Below are positions 53,153 to 56,945 of a stretch of 56,945 bases of DNA, in pieces. The stretch is taken from the NCBI GenBank assembly GCA_045133795.1, contig JBGUUT010000021.1, positions 1 through 56,945 of the forward strand. The letters run 5' to 3'. The DNA comes from RGIG8597 sp045133795 (lineage in GTDB: Bacteria; Spirochaetota; GWE2-31-10). The notes under the pieces were generated by a model, which did not search any database, was not told the origin of the DNA, and saw nothing but the letters and a program-made list of their open reading frames with translations. How positions within the stretch are numbered: position 1 is the stretch's first letter; each line of letters opens with the position of its first letter. The position numbers were made by a program, and so were the translations under genes.

Positions 53153-55015
53153 TTATTTTTCTATTTTAAAATCACCAATCATCGTTATAAACTTTTCTGC
53201 AGATTTTCGATTTTGTTCTGAAGCTTCAGAAACAGTTTTTGCGGTATGTTGCATTTCCGAAATAGTTCCGGCAATTATTGAAGATTTTAAAAGAGTTTCA
53301 TTTGATATATCTTGAAGTTCTTTAATTTGTTTAAAAACATCACAACTGACAGTTTTCATGTGAGAGGAAGCTTCCGTAATATCATGGGTAGTGTTGTCCA
53401 AAGTTTTCATTGTGTTAAGAATTTCTGATACACCGGCACTTTCTTCTTGCATACCGTTTTGGATTTCTGCCATTAGATTGTTCAAACGGGAAATCTTATC
53501 GCTGACGTTATCAAATGAATCTGCAGATAATTTTGATGAATCTACAATTTTGTTTATTGACGTTGTTATTTCCGTGAGTAAATTTCGGATTGCCGTAGAT
53601 TCTTGGGATGATGTTTCTGCTAATTTTTTGATTTCATCGGCGACGACACTGAACCCTTTTCCTGCTTCTCCGGCATGTGATGCTTCAATAGCAGCATTCA
53701 TTGCCAGCATATTTGTTTTTTGTGCAATCTTTCTGATTACACTGTTTGCTTCGTTGAGGTTTCTTGACTGCAAAACGATTTGTTCTATTTGTTCGGTTAC
53801 GCTGTCAAGTAAACTTCGACCGGTTGTCGATTCTTTAACAAGGTCTGAATATTCCGTTATAATGAAATCAACGTTATTTGTAACAGATTGTATATTAGCC
53901 GAAATTTCTTCAACGGCAACGGAAGCTTGTCTTATTGCATTGGATTGTTCCGAAATTTGTTCATCAAGTGCGTTTATTTTATTTTCTACATTATGAACGC
54001 CGCTGTCGATACTTTCCATTTTGAGATTTTGTTCCGTGATATTGTTGTCAATTTCGGTAACGCCGTTTACCGTTGCCGAAAGTTGTTCTATGTGAATGGC
54101 TAACTTTTCGTTAACTTCTTTTTCCGTAAGAGAAAGAATGTTTGTTTCATCTTTTAATTTGATAATTAGTTTTTCGAGACCGTCGATAACGTTGTTACAA
54201 TTTGAAGCAAGAGTTCCCAGTTCATTGTTAAATTTTACGGGAATTCTTTTTGTTAAATCTCCGTTTCCGCAGGCGATATCATTCATTGCATTTGAAATAT
54301 TTTCCATAGATTTAAAAATCTTTTTATTAAATATGTGAACAAGTACGATTCCTGCGATTACAAATAACAATCCGATAAAAATGATTTTAGTAATTTGAGA
54401 ATAAACAGATTTTATCAAAAAATTAACATCAAAATCACAACCGACAAATCCGATTATATCGCCGGAAGAATTTTTTATCGGACCGTAAGTACTGATTGTC
54501 CATCCCCAAACGTCGTGTTTTTCAAAACCGGAACTGATGATTTCACCGTCATCTATTGTTTTTTTGATGTCATCTCCCCATAATGACAAATCTTCTGCAG
54601 TACCTATGGACGAAAAGTTTTCGATATCCGTCGGTTCACAGCTTCCGTCAATCACGTATTTATAGATTGAGCCTCTGTATTTTGTCATTGTGTATAAATA
54701 TTTACAGCCTACAGATTGCTTTATTGAGAAAAGCCATTGACGAACATTTTCATAATAAGGGTCGTTTGCGTCTTCAGTAAGGCAAAGTCTTTGGAAATCG
54801 TCGGCATTGATATAATCTATAGATTTTTCAACGGCAAGAAGACCGCGTTCAACTCCGAGATTTTCTCCGGTATTTAAAATTGCTGTTGCGGCAAGTATAC
54901 AGATGACAAGACATGAAATTAAAATAAAAGAGATAAAAATTGCGGTAAACAGAAATTGTAAGGTGGATTTACCGGAAGAAAAATTTAATTTAGATTTAAA
55001 AAACGATAAGTTCAT
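53153..55015 (-). CDS. Methyl-accepting chemotaxis protein
   Basis: ATG 55015 lies seven bases after GAGG; the upstream in-frame codons are not conserved. The 620-residue protein has a first membrane helix (about 21-45), a periplasmic Cache-like sensor domain (about 46-210, YLYTMTKYRGSIYKYVIDG), a second helix (IIFIGLLFVIAGIVLVHIF), a HAMP domain, and a long signalling coiled coil whose tip is NMLAMNAAIEASHAGEAGKG, FSVVADEIKKLAET. Ligand unknown. The CheR-type gene at 25697 could be its methylating enzyme, but that is inference. Confidence 0.94.
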   Translation of the reverse strand: MNLSFFKSKLNFSSGKSTLQFLFTAIFISFILISCLVICILAATAILNTGENLGVERGLLAVEKSIDYINADDFQRLCLTEDANDPYYENVRQWLFSIKQSVGCKYLYTMTKYRGSIYKYVIDGSCEPTDIENFSSIGTAEDLSLWGDDIKKTIDDGEIISSGFEKHDVWGWTISTYGPIKNSSGDIIGFVGCDFDVNFLIKSVYSQITKIIFIGLLFVIAGIVLVHIFNKKIFKSMENISNAMNDIACGNGDLTKRIPVKFNNELGTLASNCNNVIDGLEKLIIKLKDETNILSLTEKEVNEKLAIHIEQLSATVNGVTEIDNNITEQNLKMESIDSGVHNVENKINALDEQISEQSNAIRQASVAVEEISANIQSVTNNVDFIITEYSDLVKESTTGRSLLDSVTEQIEQIVLQSRNLNEANSVIRKIAQKTNMLAMNAAIEASHAGEAGKGFSVVADEIKKLAETSSQESTAIRNLLTEITTSINKIVDSSKLSADSFDNVSDKISRLNNLMAEIQNGMQEESAGVSEILNTMKTLDNTTHDITEASSHMKTVSCDVFKQIKELQDISNETLLKSSIIAGTISEMQHTAKTVSEASEQNRKSAEKFITMIGDFKIEK

Positions 55016-55220
55016 TACAATCCTCAAACTAAGAAATATTCAATAATGTCAGTTTATTATTTATTCCCAAAAAGTTTTAGTCTTTTATGAAAAAAAAATT
55101 AGATTCTACTTTTTTAGGAAATAATATGCCAATTATCGACATTATAAACAATACAATAAGCTTATGAAGATTTATTTTAAGTATTTATGTTTTTATAGAG
55201 CTATTTTATTTAATAAAGTT

Positions 55221-55250
55221 TCCGCCTGCCGGCATTGAGCCGCAGACGGA
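55221..55250 (-). terminator. Weak terminator of the dicarboxylate/amino acid symporter gene
   Basis: TCCGTCTGC pairs with GCAGGCGGA on the minus strand (one T-G wobble), followed by AACTTTATT. A better T run lies on the plus-strand side. Confidence 0.45.
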
Positions 55251-55260
55251 TTTTTTTTGA

Positions 55261-56502
55261 TTATTGAATATCTTCCTTAGATAAGGATTTGTCGACTATT
55301 GCACAAACACAAGAGTCAGACCAAACATTTACGGCTGTTTCTATCATATCGATGACAGCATAAACCGGTAAGATGATTCCCAATATTCCTACCGGAGCAC
55401 CGAATCCGGACATTAGAGAAAGTGTAAGAAAGTAACATCCCATAGGAACGCCGGCATTACCTACAGCAGAAACAACAGAGATTAGCACCCAAAGTAAAAT
55501 GCTTGGTAATGTTAATGTGATTCCGCCGTTTTGCATTACAAAAAGTGATGTAACTAAAATAAACGCAGCACATCCGTTCATGTTGATAGTACAACAAATA
55601 GGTAAAACAAATCGTGCTACTTCCGGTTTTGCTTTAAGGTTGTTTTCTGCAGATTCTACGGTAACCGGCAAAGTCGCAGCGGAGCTTTTTGTAAAAAGTG
55701 CCATTAATACAGCCGGAAGCATTTGACGAAAAACTTTTAACGGATTGATTTTTCGGATAAGCAAGAAAATCGGCAAAACAACAAAGAATTGAATCAGATT
55801 TCCGCCGAGGACTACGGCAACATATTTACCCAATGAATTCATAACTACACCGGCAGACATTTGTGCGGAAAGTTGAGCGGAAAACGCAACAATTCCCAAA
55901 GGCAATGCCCAAACAAGTGCTTTTATAAAGGTAAAAAGTAATTCTTGAAGCCCTAAAATTCCTTTTAAAACTACCTGAATATTTTCAGAATCTTTCATTA
56001 ACGCCAAAGCCAAACCTACGGAAGCTGCAACCAATAATATACTTAATACGTTACCGGAAGCGAACGGCGTTAAAATATTATCCGGGATTACGGAAAGAAT
56101 ATGATTGTAATATGAAGTAGAACCTAAGTTTTGAGGAACGTCGATAACTCCCTTTTGAATTATTTCATTAGGAAGATTGCCCGGAGCAATGATTTTGTAT
56201 AATACGGCACCGACAAGTGCGGCAACGACGGTTGTTAATAATGTATAAATTATTGTGTGTAAAAATAGGCGACCTGTGTTTTTCTTAGCTCCCAAAGTTG
56301 CCAAAGTCGTTGCAATTACCAATGCGATTGTAGGAACCGCAACAAATTTAAAAAGACGTGTATAAGCGGTAGCAATAAAATTAAAGAAATTATTTAACCA
56401 CTCAACATTGAACATTCCCAGTATACAACCGAGAATTAATGCACTCATCCAGATTACAAGCTGTTTACTGTTGAATCCGGATTTATTTTTTGAAGTTTCC
56501 AT
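55261..56502 (-). CDS. Dicarboxylate/amino acid:cation symporter (DAACS family)
   Basis: The 413-residue protein has eight helices and two hairpin loops; TKSSAATLPVTVESAE is the conserved serine-rich loop of the family, CCTINMNGCAAFILV is the second motif, and GNAGVPMGCYFLTL follows. Members bring in glutamate, aspartate, serine/threonine or dicarboxylates with Na+ or H+. Which of these is not clear. It is a single gene on the minus strand. Confidence 0.93.
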   Translation of the reverse strand: METSKNKSGFNSKQLVIWMSALILGCILGMFNVEWLNNFFNFIATAYTRLFKFVAVPTIALVIATTLATLGAKKNTGRLFLHTIIYTLLTTVVAALVGAVLYKIIAPGNLPNEIIQKGVIDVPQNLGSTSYYNHILSVIPDNILTPFASGNVLSILLVAASVGLALALMKDSENIQVVLKGILGLQELLFTFIKALVWALPLGIVAFSAQLSAQMSAGVVMNSLGKYVAVVLGGNLIQFFVVLPIFLLIRKINPLKVFRQMLPAVLMALFTKSSAATLPVTVESAENNLKAKPEVARFVLPICCTINMNGCAAFILVTSLFVMQNGGITLTLPSILLWVLISVVSAVGNAGVPMGCYFLTLSLMSGFGAPVGILGIILPVYAVIDMIETAVNVWSDSCVCAIVDKSLSKEDIQ

Positions 56503-56605
56503 TTTATCTCCGATTTATAAAAAATTGATTGCTGATATTTACCATTGATATGACTTTTTTTCAATCCTGAAATCTTAAGAAGAGATGAAAACGTCGAGCG
56601 TAAGC

Positions 56606-56822
56606 TATTTCGCATATACGATTCGGCTTGCAAATTTTCTGAAAGAAAATTGAAAACGAATCGATAGCAATGAGCTGTGGCGAGTACGTGAAACGTACGA
56701 ACAACGATGAGTTCACAGCGTGAACGAATGAAATGTTTTCGAAAGAAAACATCGAGTGAAACGAAATATTTTCTGTAGGAAAATATCAAGCGTAGCATTA
56801 TCTTCAGTCTGTGGAAGCTGTT
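56606..56822. repeat. Hairpin array inserted between TTTCGCAT...TTGCA and GCATTATC flanks
   Basis: Perfect stems: 56633-56651 (AATTTTCT/AGAAAATT), 56684-56698 (GTACGT/ACGTAC), 56711-56725 (GTTCAC/GTGAAC), 56733-56752 (ATGTTTTC/GAAAACAT), 56766-56786 (ATATTTTC/GAAAATAT). Linkers GAACGAATGA and CGAGTGAAACGAA match the arrays at 3569 and 34216. The flanks at 56606-56632 and 56796-56820 match the uninterrupted sequence at 36757-36809, in reverse. Confidence 0.8.
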
Positions 56823-56945
56823 AAAAACAATTTGCCGGGCAAGCCGGCGTTGAAGCTAAACTTTGGTTCAAAGTTTTATAAACCTTTGCAGGTTTGGGGC
56901 TTTATTCGCAAGCAAAGCTTGCACAAAGCGTTTTTGTTGTTCAGA
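56823..56945. other. Right-edge non-coding stretch with short inverted repeats
   Basis: No gene seen up to the window end. It has GCCGG/CCGGC near 56836, AACCT/AGGTT near 56881, and GCAAGC/GCTTGC near 56910, each a small hairpin. Whether these belong to the same repeat family is not clear. Confidence 0.4.

Noticed and set aside
53391..53996. 201-residue ORF on the plus strand
   Set aside because: It is antisense to the well-conserved signalling domain of the chemoreceptor; no own signals.

Overview
The window looks like a chromosomal segment of a treponeme-like spirochaete. This is inferred from low GC, relaxed spirochaetal lipoboxes, a BspA-type leucine-rich repeat protein, a Cache-type chemoreceptor, a MurE without the diaminopimelate-selecting arginine, and the overall mix of genes. 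No rRNA or tRNA gene was seen, so the genus is not proven.

Bases 1 to 12190 are an accessory defence region on the + strand. It starts with the 3' part of an MmeI-like restriction-modification enzyme whose start lies outside the window. Next come a frameshifted RES-domain gene, a block of small hairpins, and a second restriction-modification locus: a 328-residue methylase-like protein followed by a 1320-residue GIY-YIG / helicase / methyltransferase protein. Behind this gene lies a stack of four toxin-antitoxin modules and the tail of a fifth toxin. They are separated by copies of the last roughly 45 codons of the big restriction gene; three of the junctions also carry the same promoter and ribosome-binding site. 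One toxin has lost its 3' end and another has a premature stop. This repeat-bounded toxin-antitoxin array is the most unusual thing in the window.

Bases 12200 to 34050 are mostly housekeeping. They hold a MetH-activation-like protein with a SpoU methyltransferase, a THUMP rRNA methyltransferase, adk, a prephenate dehydrogenase-like gene, plsC-like, efp, a TPR / dtd / MBL / flavodoxin operon, and a MATE / coaE / SPOR / membrane-protein operon. After these come an acyl-ACP thioesterase, a CheR-type methyltransferase, an NrdG-like activase, a bpt / murE / acetyltransferase operon, and a lipoprotein / pepA pair.

Bases 34050 to 36850 form a second accessory patch. It holds hairpin repeats, a 5'-truncated leucine-rich repeat gene, a VapBC module bracketed by a 40-bp direct repeat, and a candidate small RNA.

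Bases 36850 to 56500 are again ordinary chromosome, almost all on the minus strand. In order they are a polar amino acid ABC transporter, a small unknown protein, a MATE exporter, a sodium:alanine/glycine symporter behind a glycine riboswitch, and a response regulator / hybrid histidine kinase pair. They continue with a large lipoprotein, CorA, a type I pullulanase, a DUF1858 protein, a chemoreceptor and a dicarboxylate/amino acid symporter. The right end is another hairpin array. Comparing it with a related sequence near 36.8 kb gives an 'empty' and a 'filled' version of the same site.
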